Origin: Ferrovibrio sp046297895
GTDB lineage: Bacteria; Pseudomonadota; Alphaproteobacteria; Ferrovibrionales; Ferrovibrionaceae
Assembly (NCBI RefSeq): GCF_046297895.1
Contig: NZ_JBKBHC010000002.1
Location: forward strand, 248,001-312,000
Direction: 5' to 3'
Length of the DNA: 64,000 bases
Shown: positions 25,800 through 34,303 of the stretch, piece by piece
Layout: each line of letters starts with the position of its first letter
Position numbering within the stretch: position 1 is the first letter of the stretch
Notes under the pieces: generated by a model
Databases searched by the model: none
What the model was told of the DNA's origin: nothing
Seen by the model: only the letters and a program-made list of their open reading frames with translations
Position numbers and translations under genes: made by a program

Positions 25800-25858
25800 T
25801 GAGAACATTGCCATGGAACAATGAGAACGTCCAGAGAATATTTCGCTATTTGTTCTCA
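25800..25858. repeat. Three TGAGAAC motifs in an AT-rich divergent gap
   Basis: TGAGAAC occurs at 25800-25806 and 25822-25828, and inverted as GTTCTCA at 25852-25858. The region is much more AT-rich than its surroundings and lies between the divergent genes at 25753 and 25946. The two direct copies are 22 bp apart (about two helical turns). It may be a regulator binding array. It does not fit the alphaproteobacterial LexA spacing. Confidence 0.4.
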
Positions 25859-25945
25859 ACACATTCTTAATGTTTTCACCTTTGCCGCCCGGCGGACTTA
25901 CCGGCGGACATTGACGCCGGCGCCGCCAGCGGGCCAGATCAGCCC

Positions 25946-26953
25946 ATGACCGAAGCCGCATCCCGCCTTTCCACCGCGCAGGCCGCCCGTTTCGCCGCCC
26001 TGCCTTTGCGCAACCTCGCCACGGAATATCCCAACAGCCTGGCGCATTTCCTGATCGGACCGGCGGATGTGCAGCCGCCCCGGCGCCTGCACCCGGTATT
26101 CTACGGTTCGTATGACTGGCATTCGGCCGTGCATGGCTGGTGGCTGCTGGCGCGCTGCCTGCGGCGGCATCCCGGATTGCCCGGCACCGACAAGGCGCTG
26201 GCGCTGTTCGCATCGCATTTCACGCCCGAGGGCGGCGCGGCCGAAGCCGCCTACATGCAGCAACCCGGGCGCGGCACCTGGGAACGGCCTTATGGCTGGG
26301 GCTGGCTGCTGGCGCTGGCCGCCGAACTCCATCTCTGGCCGCAACCGGAAGCGAAAGCCTGGCGCAGCGCCCTGCATCCGCTGGAAAACCACATCGTCCG
26401 GGCCTTTCCTGGCTATCTGGCGAAACTGACCTATCCGATCCGCACCGGCACGCATTTCAACACGGCGTTCGGCCTGATCCTCGCGCTGCATTACGCCCGC
26501 ATCTGCGGCAACGCGGACCTGGCGCAGTCCATCGAAGGCTATGCCCGGTCGAAATTCCTGCCCGATTCCGATTACCCGGCGCATTACGAACCCAACGGCG
26601 ACGATTTCCTGTCCGGCGCGCTGACCGAAGCGCTGCTGCTCGCCATGCTGCTGTCCGCAGCCGACTTTGCATCCTGGTTCGCGCGTTTCCTGCCAAGGCC
26701 GCCATTCGCGCCGGCCATCGTGGCCGACCGCAGCGATGCCAAGGGCGTGCATCTCGATGGCCTCAACCTTTCGCGCGCCTGGTGCCTGCGCGGCATTGCC
26801 GCCGCGTTGCCGGATTCGCAGCGGTCTGCGCTGCTTGATATGGCCGCCACCCACGAAGCCGCCAGCCTGCCCTTCCTGGAAAGCGGCGAATACGGCGGCG
26901 AACACTGGCTGGCGACATTCGCGGCATTGGCCGTCGAAGGCTTGGCTGACTGA
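25946..26953 (+). CDS. DUF2891 family protein
   Basis: A 335-aa soluble protein of the DUF2891 family. The marker is HPVFYGSYDWHSAVHGWWLLARCLR near 50-75, followed by RPYGWGWLLALAAELHLW and the HFNTAFGLILALHYAR and SDYPAHYEPNGDDFLSGALTEALLL blocks. The pattern of helices with conserved Trp, His and Tyr suggests an (alpha/alpha)-barrel like glycan-processing enzymes; this is inference. The catalytic role is unknown. It is followed after 77 bp by a LysE-type gene. Confidence 0.85.
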   Translation: MTEAASRLSTAQAARFAALPLRNLATEYPNSLAHFLIGPADVQPPRRLHPVFYGSYDWHSAVHGWWLLARCLRRHPGLPGTDKALALFASHFTPEGGAAEAAYMQQPGRGTWERPYGWGWLLALAAELHLWPQPEAKAWRSALHPLENHIVRAFPGYLAKLTYPIRTGTHFNTAFGLILALHYARICGNADLAQSIEGYARSKFLPDSDYPAHYEPNGDDFLSGALTEALLLAMLLSAADFASWFARFLPRPPFAPAIVADRSDAKGVHLDGLNLSRAWCLRGIAAALPDSQRSALLDMAATHEAASLPFLESGEYGGEHWLATFAALAVEGLAD

Positions 26954-27030
26954 TGCCTGCCCCGCCGTGATGACAGGCTTGCCAAACCAGCCTTGTCTGT
27001 GGCTGGCTGCGGTACAGGGAGGAATTCAGC

Positions 27031-27657
27031 ATGCCAATCAGTCTCGAGCTCTGGCTCGCTTTCGCCGCCGCCGCCGCGGTGTTGATCGCCATCCCCGGTC
27101 CCACCACGCTAATGGTTCTGGGCCATACGGTTGCCAGCGGCTGGCGCGTCGGACTGGTCAGCCTGGCCGGCGTGATGTTCGGCGACATCTGCGCCATCGC
27201 GCTTTCCGTGCTGGGCTTCAGCGCGCTGCTCGCCGCCTCGGCCGAGGCCTTCCTGGTGATGAAATGGCTTGGTGCCGGCTATCTGGTCTGGCTGGGGGTC
27301 AAACTGTGGCGCACACAGCCGGGCGACCTTACGCCCGTTGCCGCAACGCGGCGCGGTGCAATGCAAGCCATCGCGCAAACCTTCATCGTCACGCTGCTGA
27401 ACCCGAAGGGCATATTGTTCTTTGCAGCATTTCTGCCGCAGTTCATCGATCCGACCCGGCCGCTTTGGCCTCAGGTGATCGCCCTGACCCTCACGTTCAA
27501 TGCGATCGCCGCCATCACGCAGATCGGCTACATCGCCGCCATGGGCAGTGCGCGGCGCCGCATTGCATCGCCACGCACCATGCTCTGGGTGAACCGGGCG
27601 GGCGGCAGCATGCTGATCGGCGCCGGCCTGCTGACCGCCACGCTGAAGCGGGGCTGA
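27031..27657 (+). CDS. LysE family amino-acid exporter
   Basis: A 208-aa, six-helix RhtB/LysE-type exporter. IPGPTTLMVLGHTVASGWRVGL near 22-43 is the family signature. TLLNPKGILFFAAFLPQFI near 120-138 is the second conserved block. The substrate is unknown. The ribosome site is strong (AGGGAGGA upstream). The stop is one base before the epoxide hydrolase ATG, which in turn is 3 bp from the MaoC gene, so the three are probably one operon. Confidence 0.9.
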   Translation: MPISLELWLAFAAAAAVLIAIPGPTTLMVLGHTVASGWRVGLVSLAGVMFGDICAIALSVLGFSALLAASAEAFLVMKWLGAGYLVWLGVKLWRTQPGDLTPVAATRRGAMQAIAQTFIVTLLNPKGILFFAAFLPQFIDPTRPLWPQVIALTLTFNAIAAITQIGYIAAMGSARRRIASPRTMLWVNRAGGSMLIGAGLLTATLKRG

Positions 27658-27658
27658 G

Positions 27659-28846
27659 ATGCTTCGCCTGGCGCCGGCGGCCGAGACCTTCTCGATTGCG
27701 ATTCCCGATGCCGCGCTGACCGATCTGCGGCAGCGGCTGGCGCTGACGCGTTTTCCCGCCGAGCCCGCGGGTGCCGCCTGGCAATACGGCAGCAATGGGC
27801 ATTACATGCGCCGCTTCATCGCGCGCTGGCAGGATGGCTTCGACTGGCGGCAGTGGGAAGCGCGGCTGAACCGTTTCCTGCAATACCGCGTGGCGCTGAA
27901 ACGGCCCGATACCGGCAGGCTGCAGAGCGTGCATTTCCTGATCGAACCCGGTTCGGGCGACACCCCGCGGCCGCTGCTGCTTACCCATGGCTGGCCCGGT
28001 TCGGTGCTGGAATTCATCGACGTGATCGAGAAGCTGGCCCATCCGGAACGCTTCGGCGGCAAGGTGGAAGATGCCTTCACGGTGATCTGTCCCAGCCTGC
28101 CGGGATACGGCTTCTCGATGCCGCTGGAACAGCCCATCGGTCCGCGCGCGGTGGCGAGGCTGTGGCGCGACCTGATGGTGGAGGTACTGGGATTCGGCCG
28201 TTTCCTGGTGCAGGCGGGCGACTGGGGTTCGATCGTGTCGAGTTGGCTGGGCGCCGACCATCCCGACCATGCCATCATGCTGCATCTCAACATGGTGCCG
28301 CTGCGCCCGCCCCTGACGAAGGATTCCGCGCCCTTCACGGCGGCCGAAAAGGAATGGATCGCCCGCACCAAAAAAATCCAGGCCGCCGAAAGCGGCTATT
28401 TCGCCATCCAGAGCACCAAACCCACCACGCTGGGTTACGGCCTGAGCGACAGCCCGGCCGGACTGGCCGGCTGGATCGTGGAAAAATTCCATGGCTTCGC
28501 CCGTGCTCCCGTCGAGCAGGATCCGCCCTTCGACATCGATCATGTGATCGCCAATGTCGCGCTGTACTGGCTGACCGGCACGGCGGCGACCTCAACCTGG
28601 ATGTACTGGGCCGCGGTGCGGGCGGGCGACATGGCGCTGAAGCCGGGCGAATTCGTGACTGTGCCGACCGGCTTCCTGCTGCCGCCCTGGGACCTGGTTC
28701 CGCCGCCGCCGAAGGGCTGGCTGGAACGCGGCTACAACGTGACGCATCGCCGCGACCTGGACCGCGGCGGCCATTTCGTGGCCATGGAACAGCCGGCGGC
28801 CTTCATCGAGGATGTGCAGATGTTTTTCCGTAATGTGAGCGTGTGA
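27659..28846 (+). CDS. Epoxide hydrolase (alpha/beta hydrolase, EHN type)
   Basis: A 395-aa protein of the microsomal-type epoxide hydrolase group. Residues about 10-105 form the EHN domain (WQYGSNGHYMRRFIARWQDGFDWR). The hydrolase core has the oxyanion element HGWPGS (110-115), the nucleophile Asp188 in QAGDWGS, and a GGHFVAMEQP C-terminal His. Tyr-rich strands expected for ring opening are present (PGYGFS, VALYWLTG). It should open epoxides to diols. The MaoC-type gene downstream hints at fatty-acyl or aromatic substrates, but this is inference. Confidence 0.9.
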   Translation: MLRLAPAAETFSIAIPDAALTDLRQRLALTRFPAEPAGAAWQYGSNGHYMRRFIARWQDGFDWRQWEARLNRFLQYRVALKRPDTGRLQSVHFLIEPGSGDTPRPLLLTHGWPGSVLEFIDVIEKLAHPERFGGKVEDAFTVICPSLPGYGFSMPLEQPIGPRAVARLWRDLMVEVLGFGRFLVQAGDWGSIVSSWLGADHPDHAIMLHLNMVPLRPPLTKDSAPFTAAEKEWIARTKKIQAAESGYFAIQSTKPTTLGYGLSDSPAGLAGWIVEKFHGFARAPVEQDPPFDIDHVIANVALYWLTGTAATSTWMYWAAVRAGDMALKPGEFVTVPTGFLLPPWDLVPPPPKGWLERGYNVTHRRDLDRGGHFVAMEQPAAFIEDVQMFFRNVSV

Positions 28847-28849
28847 GCA

Positions 28850-29302
28850 ATGAGCAGAAGCGAGCGCTGGTTCGAGGATTACACGGTTGGCGAGATCATC
28901 CGGGCCGATGGCGTGACGATTTCGGAAGCCGAAATCCTTGCCTTCGCCTTCACCTACGATCCACAGCCCTTTCATCTGGATAAAATCGCGGCCGAGAAAT
29001 CGCCCTATGGCGGATTGATCGCCTCGGGCTGGCAGACCGGATTGCTCGGCTTCCGCATGCTGCTGCAGGCCGGCCTACTGGGCAAGGGCAGCATGGGATC
29101 GCCCGGGCTGGACGAACTGCGCTGGTACATGCCGGTGCGGCCGGGCGACACGCTCTATGGCCGCGCCAGCATCGAGGACAAGCGCGAAAGCGCATCCAAG
29201 CCGGATCGCGGCATCGTGCGCATGAAATACTGGATCGAAAACCAGAAGGGCGAGACGGTGATGAGTTTCTTCGGCACCCAGATGGTGCTGAAGCGGCCTT
29301 AG
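28850..29302 (+). CDS. MaoC family hot-dog dehydratase
   Basis: A 150-aa hot-dog fold enzyme. The hydratase 2 motif region is FAFTYDPQPFHLD (Asp and His in the usual places), followed by SPYGGLIASGWQT; the family hydrates or dehydrates enoyl-type thioesters. The ending FFGTQMVLKRP is typical. It is the last gene of the LysE-epoxide hydrolase-MaoC run and overlaps the convergent histidine kinase by 4 bp. The substrate is unknown. Confidence 0.9.
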   Translation: MSRSERWFEDYTVGEIIRADGVTISEAEILAFAFTYDPQPFHLDKIAAEKSPYGGLIASGWQTGLLGFRMLLQAGLLGKGSMGSPGLDELRWYMPVRPGDTLYGRASIEDKRESASKPDRGIVRMKYWIENQKGETVMSFFGTQMVLKRP

Positions 29303-30867
29303 GCCTTCCGCCGCAGGAGACGGTCGAGCCCCGACAGAAGGCCTGCGAAGTCGACCGGCTTGGTGAGGTAAAGCTCGAACCCGGCCTGCCGGCCGCGGGC
29401 AATGGCATCGGGGTGCACCTCCGATGTCAGCGCCGCGACCGGGATCGCGGCAGTCTGCGGATCGGAACGCAGAGCCCGCAGGACGGCATAACCGTCGATA
29501 TCGGGCAGATTGATATCGACCAGGATCACATCCGGCCGGATGCGGCGGGCCAGTTCCAGCCCAGCCTGTCCTGTCGCGGCGGCATGATAGTTCACGTTCG
29601 GCAGGCTGGCCATCAGGTGCTGCATGAGGATGCGGTTCGGCGCGTGATCCTCGACATACAGCAGCGTGAACCTTCCATGCTGCACCCTCGTGTATTCGGA
29701 TTGCTCGGACGCGCCCGGCGACGGCACGGCCGACGGCGCGGCATGGCCCAGCGGCAGCTCGATCCAGAAACGGCTGCCTTCGCCCGGCCGGCTGTCGAAA
29801 TCGATCCGGCCCTCCATCGTCTCGACCAGCTTGCGGGTCAATGCCAGTCCGATGCCGCTGCCCTCGATGCCGCCGGCCTCGCGTCCCAGGCGGTTGAAGG
29901 GCTGAAACAATTCCGCCTGCCGCTCGAAGGGAATGCCGGGCCCGTCATCCTGTACGGTAAAGCGAAGCCATTCCCGCTGCGGTTCGACATGAAGCCAGGC
30001 ATGGCCCATCGGCCGGTTATACTTGATGGCGTTGGACAGCAGATTGAGCAGCGCCTGTGCCGTGCGCACGCGGTCCGCCCGCAGCAGGGGCAGGTTTGTC
30101 GTTTCGGGCCAATGCAGGCTGATGCCAGCCTCGCGGGCCAGCGGCGCGACAATCGGCTCGAGGTCTGCGATCAGGGTCTGCGGCGCAAAAACCTCGATCC
30201 GGATCGGCAGTTTGCCTGCATCCAGCTTGGCAAAACTCAGTACGTCGTCGATCAGGCGCAGCAGATGCCCGCCGCCGCGCAGGATGTAGTCGACGAATTC
30301 CTGCTGCCGGACGGTCAAGGGGCCGCTGCCCGGCATCTGCAGCAACTGGGCAAAGCCCAGGACGGCATTCAGCGGGGTGCGCAGCTCGTGGCTCATGCCG
30401 GACAGGAAATCGGATTTCGCGCGATTGGCCGCCTCGGCCGCGCGCGAGGCCTCGATCAGCGGCGTAATGTCGATATAGGTGAGCATGCGCTGGCCATTCG
30501 GCAGGGTGACGCTTTCGGTTCTAAGGACACGCCCATCCTGCAAATCGAGGTCCACCTGTCCGGAACCTTCCAGTCGTTCTATCTGGGCTTTACGGCTGGC
30601 AAAAAAGCTTTCCTTATCCGTTTCGACGACACGAAAGAAACCCTGGCTCCAGCCATGCTCCAGCAGCGTCGAGTAATGCGGCTTGCTGTCGGCCACCGCA
30701 TCGGGCAGGCGCCACATCTGCCGGAAGGCGCGGTTGATGAAAATCGCACGGAAGTCGGGATCGAGCAAAAGAGTTCCGTATCGCACGGCATGCAGCGCCG
30801 CATGCAGATCGCTCACTGCCTTGTCGGGATGCTCCGCATCATCTGCATGTTCGGTTACGGCTCGCAT
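29299..30867 (-). CDS. Hybrid sensor histidine kinase with C-terminal receiver
   Basis: A 522-aa soluble hybrid kinase: PAS (about 20-135, ending in YIDITPL), HisKA with phospho-acceptor His160 in SHELRTPLNAVLGF, HATPase (NLLSNAIKYN, DDGPGIP, GSGIGLALT) and a receiver domain (LLYVEDHAPNRILM; acceptor Asp451 in LVDINLPDIDGY; conserved Lys in LTKP). No membrane segment is seen, so it senses a cytosolic signal. No response regulator with a DNA-binding domain is nearby, so its output partner is elsewhere. ATG 30867 has GAGGGGAGG just upstream, which decides this start over the longer frame to 30933. Confidence 0.92.
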   Translation of the reverse strand: MRAVTEHADDAEHPDKAVSDLHAALHAVRYGTLLLDPDFRAIFINRAFRQMWRLPDAVADSKPHYSTLLEHGWSQGFFRVVETDKESFFASRKAQIERLEGSGQVDLDLQDGRVLRTESVTLPNGQRMLTYIDITPLIEASRAAEAANRAKSDFLSGMSHELRTPLNAVLGFAQLLQMPGSGPLTVRQQEFVDYILRGGGHLLRLIDDVLSFAKLDAGKLPIRIEVFAPQTLIADLEPIVAPLAREAGISLHWPETTNLPLLRADRVRTAQALLNLLSNAIKYNRPMGHAWLHVEPQREWLRFTVQDDGPGIPFERQAELFQPFNRLGREAGGIEGSGIGLALTRKLVETMEGRIDFDSRPGEGSRFWIELPLGHAAPSAVPSPGASEQSEYTRVQHGRFTLLYVEDHAPNRILMQHLMASLPNVNYHAAATGQAGLELARRIRPDVILVDINLPDIDGYAVLRALRSDPQTAAIPVAALTSEVHPDAIARGRQAGFELYLTKPVDFAGLLSGLDRLLRRKA

Positions 30868-30959
30868 GCTGCCTCCCCTCTGGCCGCTGCGCCGATTCTT
30901 GTTGAGGGACAGTTTATCACCGTTACCGCCCATCCGATATTGCTGTTATAGGTTGTATT

Positions 30960-31568
30960 ATGACGCATATGCTCTTCCTGCCGGGCGCCGGCGGCGCTGC
31001 GGAATTCTGGCATCCGCTCGGGCGTTTGCTGCCTGCGAACTGGACCAGCACCTACCTGAACTGGCCGGGGCTGGGGCATGAGCCGCATGCGCCGGGTTAT
31101 GACAACCTGGATGCCCTGACGCACCACGCGGAGAAGCATCTGACGCCCGCAGGCAATGTCGTCCTCGCCCATTCCATGGGCGGGATATTCGCCATCCGGC
31201 TGGCGCTGCGCTGGCCGGAACGGATCACCCGTCTGGTGCTGACGGCGACCTCGGGTGGCCTTGATGTCGCGCGGTTTGGCGCCGCCGACTGGCGAGCGGA
31301 GTATCGCGCCGAGTATCCGCGCGCCGCCGGGTGGATCACGCAGGCGCGGGCCGACCACACGCCGCAGATCGGCGATATCCGCATGCCGGTGCTGCTACTG
31401 TGGGGCGATGCCGACAGGATCAGCCCGGTCAGCATCGGCCGCCACCTGCAGGGATTGCTGCCCCAGGCCGCTTTGCATGTGATCGCGGGCGGGGATCACG
31501 GCTTTCCACGCGATCGCGCTGACGATATCGCACCGCTGGTGCACCGTTTTATCGCGCGAGGCCTTTAG
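30960..31568 (+). CDS. Alpha/beta hydrolase
   Basis: A 202-aa compact alpha/beta hydrolase. The oxyanion segment is LFLPGAGGAAEFWHPL, the nucleophile elbow AHSMGG (Ser), and the acid and base are likely the Asp in WGDADRISP and the His in GGDHGFP. The small size suggests an esterase, thioesterase or lactonase with a minimal lid. The substrate is unknown. It is divergent from the histidine kinase (92-bp gap) and its end overlaps hmuV by 4 bp. Confidence 0.88.
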   Translation: MTHMLFLPGAGGAAEFWHPLGRLLPANWTSTYLNWPGLGHEPHAPGYDNLDALTHHAEKHLTPAGNVVLAHSMGGIFAIRLALRWPERITRLVLTATSGGLDVARFGAADWRAEYRAEYPRAAGWITQARADHTPQIGDIRMPVLLLWGDADRISPVSIGRHLQGLLPQAALHVIAGGDHGFPRDRADDIAPLVHRFIARGL

Positions 31569-32365
31569 GCCGCCGGATACAGGGCCGGACCCCGCACGAC
31601 AAGGTTCCCCTCCAGGAACACCGCCTCGACGGCGAAGACGTTGCGGATCAGTTCCGGCGCCAGGGCCTGCTGCGGGGCATCTATCGCAACGGCACGACCG
31701 CTGCGCAGGACCAGCAGGCGGTCGGCATATCGATGGGCCAGGCTCAGATCGTGCAGCACCGCCGCCACGGCGACACCCCGACATGCAAGATCGCGCGCGA
31801 GCCTCAGCACGCCATGGGCATGGGCGAGATCGAGGCTGGCGGTGGGTTCGTCCAGCAGCAGCACCGGCCCGGCGGCAGATTGCAGGTGCCCCGGCGCCAA
31901 ATCGAGCTGGGCAATGGCCCGGGCCAGTTGCACGCGCTGCTGTTCGCCGCCTGAAAGCGTGGCATAAGACCGCTGGGCCAGGTGGGCGACATCTGCAGCT
32001 CGGATTGCCCAGTCGATCGCGGCTGCATCGGCATGGCGCGAATGCCGGCCGTGATAGGCGGCGCGGCCCAGCGCCACCACATCCTGCACCGGCAGCGAAA
32101 AGCCGAGCCGGTTTGCCTGCGGCATCACCGCGCGCCGCTGCGCCAGCGCCAGCGGCGACCAGTCTGCCAGCGGCAGCCCATCCAGCGTCACGCTGCCCCC
32201 CGCCGGCCGCAGATCACCCGCCAGGGCGGAAACCAGCGTGGTCTTTCCGGCGCCGTTCGGGCCTATGATTCCCAATACCTGACCCGGCACCAGATCGAGT
32301 GAGATCCGATCCAGCAGTCGGCGCCCCCGCCGCTCGATAACGAGATTCTCGGTGCGCAGTGTCAT
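31565..32365 (-). CDS. hmuV: Heme ABC transporter ATP-binding protein
   Basis: The ATPase of the heme importer, 266 aa: Walker A GPNGAGKTT (35-43), Q-loop in MPQANRLGF, signature LSGGEQQR, an insertion LDLAPGHLQSAAGP typical of HmuV, Walker B VLLLDEP and switch His in VLHDLSLAH. Its start overlaps the hmuU stop by 4 bp. It is the last cistron of hmuR-S-T-U-V. The extended frame up to 32797 is a shadow of hmuU. Confidence 0.95.
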   Translation of the reverse strand: MTLRTENLVIERRGRRLLDRISLDLVPGQVLGIIGPNGAGKTTLVSALAGDLRPAGGSVTLDGLPLADWSPLALAQRRAVMPQANRLGFSLPVQDVVALGRAAYHGRHSRHADAAAIDWAIRAADVAHLAQRSYATLSGGEQQRVQLARAIAQLDLAPGHLQSAAGPVLLLDEPTASLDLAHAHGVLRLARDLACRGVAVAAVLHDLSLAHRYADRLLVLRSGRAVAIDAPQQALAPELIRNVFAVEAVFLEGNLVVRGPALYPAA

Positions 32366-33414
32366 GCCGCGAAACCGCTGCGCGCCCGCAACAGAAGCGC
32401 CAGGAAGAACGGCGCGCCGATCAGGCAGGTGATCAGGCCGATGGGCAGTTCCGCCGGCGCCACGATCACCCGCGCCACCAGATCGGCAAGAATCAGCAGA
32501 GCCGCCCCCAGCAAAGCCGAAAGCGGCATCAGCGTGCGATGCTGCGGTCCGGCCAGCAGGCGCACCAGATGCGGCACGACCAGGCCGACGAAACCGATGG
32601 TGCCGCTGACCGCGACGGCGCCGCCGACCGCCAATGCCGTGCACAGGCAGGCCAGCCGCTTGACCCGTTCGACGCGGAAACCCAGATGTCCGGCCTCGCG
32701 CTCGCCGAGATTGAGGGCATCCAGCGCCCGCGCCAGCCAGGGCAGGGCAAGCAGCGGTGCGGCGGCGAATGGCGCCAGCACCGCAACCGTGACCCACTGC
32801 GAACCGCCAACGCTGCCCAGGGTCCAGAACGAGATATCGCGGAGCTGCGTGTCGTTGGCGATGAAGATCAGGAAACCTGTGCCCGACATCGCGATCGCAT
32901 TAAAGGCGATGCCGGCCAGAAGCAGCATCGATACCAGCGTCACGCCCTCGACCAGTGCAAAGCGATAAACGACCAGGATGACGGCCAGACCGCCCAGAAA
33001 GGCGAAAAGCGGCTGCAACAGCGGCTGCCAGCCGGCGGGGAACAGCCAGCCGGCAGCAACGATGGTGCTGGCAGCCGCCAGCGTGGCGCCCGCCGACACG
33101 CCGATCAGGGTGGGATCGGCGAGCGGATTGCGGAACAGGCCCTGCATCACCGCGCCCGAGAGGCCCAGCGCCGCGCCGACCAGGCCGGCCACCAGCAGGC
33201 GTGGCAGGCGCAGATGCAGCACGATGGCTTCGTGGCGCGCCTCGGCCGCCTGCCCGGTCAGCACCGCGATCACCTCGGCCGGCGACAGCGACACCGCGCC
33301 GATGGCAAGCGCCGCCAGAGCGGCCAGGCCCAGCAGCATGAAACCACCGGCCAGCAGCAGCGGAAATTGCGGTCGCCGCAGCCGCATGACCGGCATGGCG
33401 CGGGTTTCGCTCAT
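32362..33414 (-). CDS. hmuU: Heme ABC transporter permease
   Basis: A 350-aa FecCD-type permease with about ten hydrophobic helices. Family blocks: RLPRLLVAGLVGAALGLSGAVMQGLFRNPLADPTLIGVSAGA is split here as RLPRLLVAG (94-102 region) and NPLADPTLIGVSAGA, with the coupling-helix region LGFRVERVKRL and the late GTIGFVGLVVPHLVRLL block. With HmuV it moves heme across the inner membrane. ATG 33414 is one base after the hmuT stop. Confidence 0.95.
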   Translation of the reverse strand: MSETRAMPVMRLRRPQFPLLLAGGFMLLGLAALAALAIGAVSLSPAEVIAVLTGQAAEARHEAIVLHLRLPRLLVAGLVGAALGLSGAVMQGLFRNPLADPTLIGVSAGATLAAASTIVAAGWLFPAGWQPLLQPLFAFLGGLAVILVVYRFALVEGVTLVSMLLLAGIAFNAIAMSGTGFLIFIANDTQLRDISFWTLGSVGGSQWVTVAVLAPFAAAPLLALPWLARALDALNLGEREAGHLGFRVERVKRLACLCTALAVGGAVAVSGTIGFVGLVVPHLVRLLAGPQHRTLMPLSALLGAALLILADLVARVIVAPAELPIGLITCLIGAPFFLALLLRARSGFAA

Positions 33415-33415
33415 C

Positions 33416-34303
33416 TCAGGTCCATGACCGCGGCGGCAATGCGGGCAGCGCCATGCCGGGATGCAGCATGACAGCCATGTCGCGGACGGCATGGGCGATG
33501 CGCGGGCCCAGGCCGAGCATGTAGAGCATGTCGAGGGCGTGGATGTGTTTGTGTCGGACGGCCGCCGTGCCGGCCAGAGCCGGCAGGCTCGCCACGCCTG
33601 TCATCCCGCCCAGGGCCATCAGCGAATGCTGCGGCAGCAGAACGACATCCGGGTCGGCAGCCAGGATGGCTTCGGGCGTGGCCGGCTTGTAGCCGGCATA
33701 GCCAGCCATGACATTGCGGCCGCCGGCCCGGGTCAGCATCAGGTCAGCCGCGGTGTCCCGACCCGCCGCCATGACGCGGCCGTTCGACGTGCTCATGATG
33801 AACAGCACGCGCGGGGTCTGTTTGCGATCCGCAACCATGCGGTCGACCGCAGCGAGATCCGCGCGCACCGAAGCCGCCATCCTTCCGCCGCCGGCCTCGT
33901 CGCCCAAGGCCGCCGCGACGGTGCGGATCTTGCCTTCAACGGCCTCGGCGGCATGGATTTCCGGCACGGTCACCACATTCACGCCGGCGCCGCGCAGTTG
34001 CGCCAGCACGGCGGGCGGACCGGCCTGATCGCTGGCGAGCAGCAGCGAAGGGGCCAGCGACAGGATACCTTCGGCGCTCAGCGTGCGCAGATAGCCGATC
34101 TTGGGCAGCGGCGCGACGACCGCCGGCGGATACAGACTGGTCTCGTCCACGCCGGCCAGGTAGCGGGCGTGACCAAGCGCCACGGCGATCTCGGTCAGGG
34201 CGCCGCCGGCCACCACCAGCCGTTCGGCAGCGGCGGACGACACCATCGGGAACAGGGCGGCCAGCCCGCCGGCCGCCAGAGCCTGCCGGCGCGACAGCAT
34301 CAT
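33416..34303 (-). CDS. hmuT: Periplasmic heme-binding protein
   Basis: A 295-aa class III binding protein. The N-terminus MMLSRRQALAAGGLAALFP is a twin-arginine-like signal (SRRQAL), cut after about residue 25. The mature part has the ERLVVAGGALTEIAVALG start, VDETSLYPP with the Tyr region that binds heme in the family, and the long central helix. It delivers heme to HmuUV. The ATG at 34303 overlaps the hmuS stop by 4 bp. Confidence 0.93.
   Translation of the reverse strand: MMLSRRQALAAGGLAALFPMVSSAAAERLVVAGGALTEIAVALGHARYLAGVDETSLYPPAVVAPLPKIGYLRTLSAEGILSLAPSLLLASDQAGPPAVLAQLRGAGVNVVTVPEIHAAEAVEGKIRTVAAALGDEAGGGRMAASVRADLAAVDRMVADRKQTPRVLFIMSTSNGRVMAAGRDTAADLMLTRAGGRNVMAGYAGYKPATPEAILAADPDVVLLPQHSLMALGGMTGVASLPALAGTAAVRHKHIHALDMLYMLGLGPRIAHAVRDMAVMLHPGMALPALPPRSWT

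Noticed and set aside
25800..25860. SOS (LexA) box in the 25.8-kb gap
   Set aside because: The GAAC motifs there are spaced by 9 and 5 bases, not the GAAC-N7-GAAC expected for alphaproteobacterial LexA.
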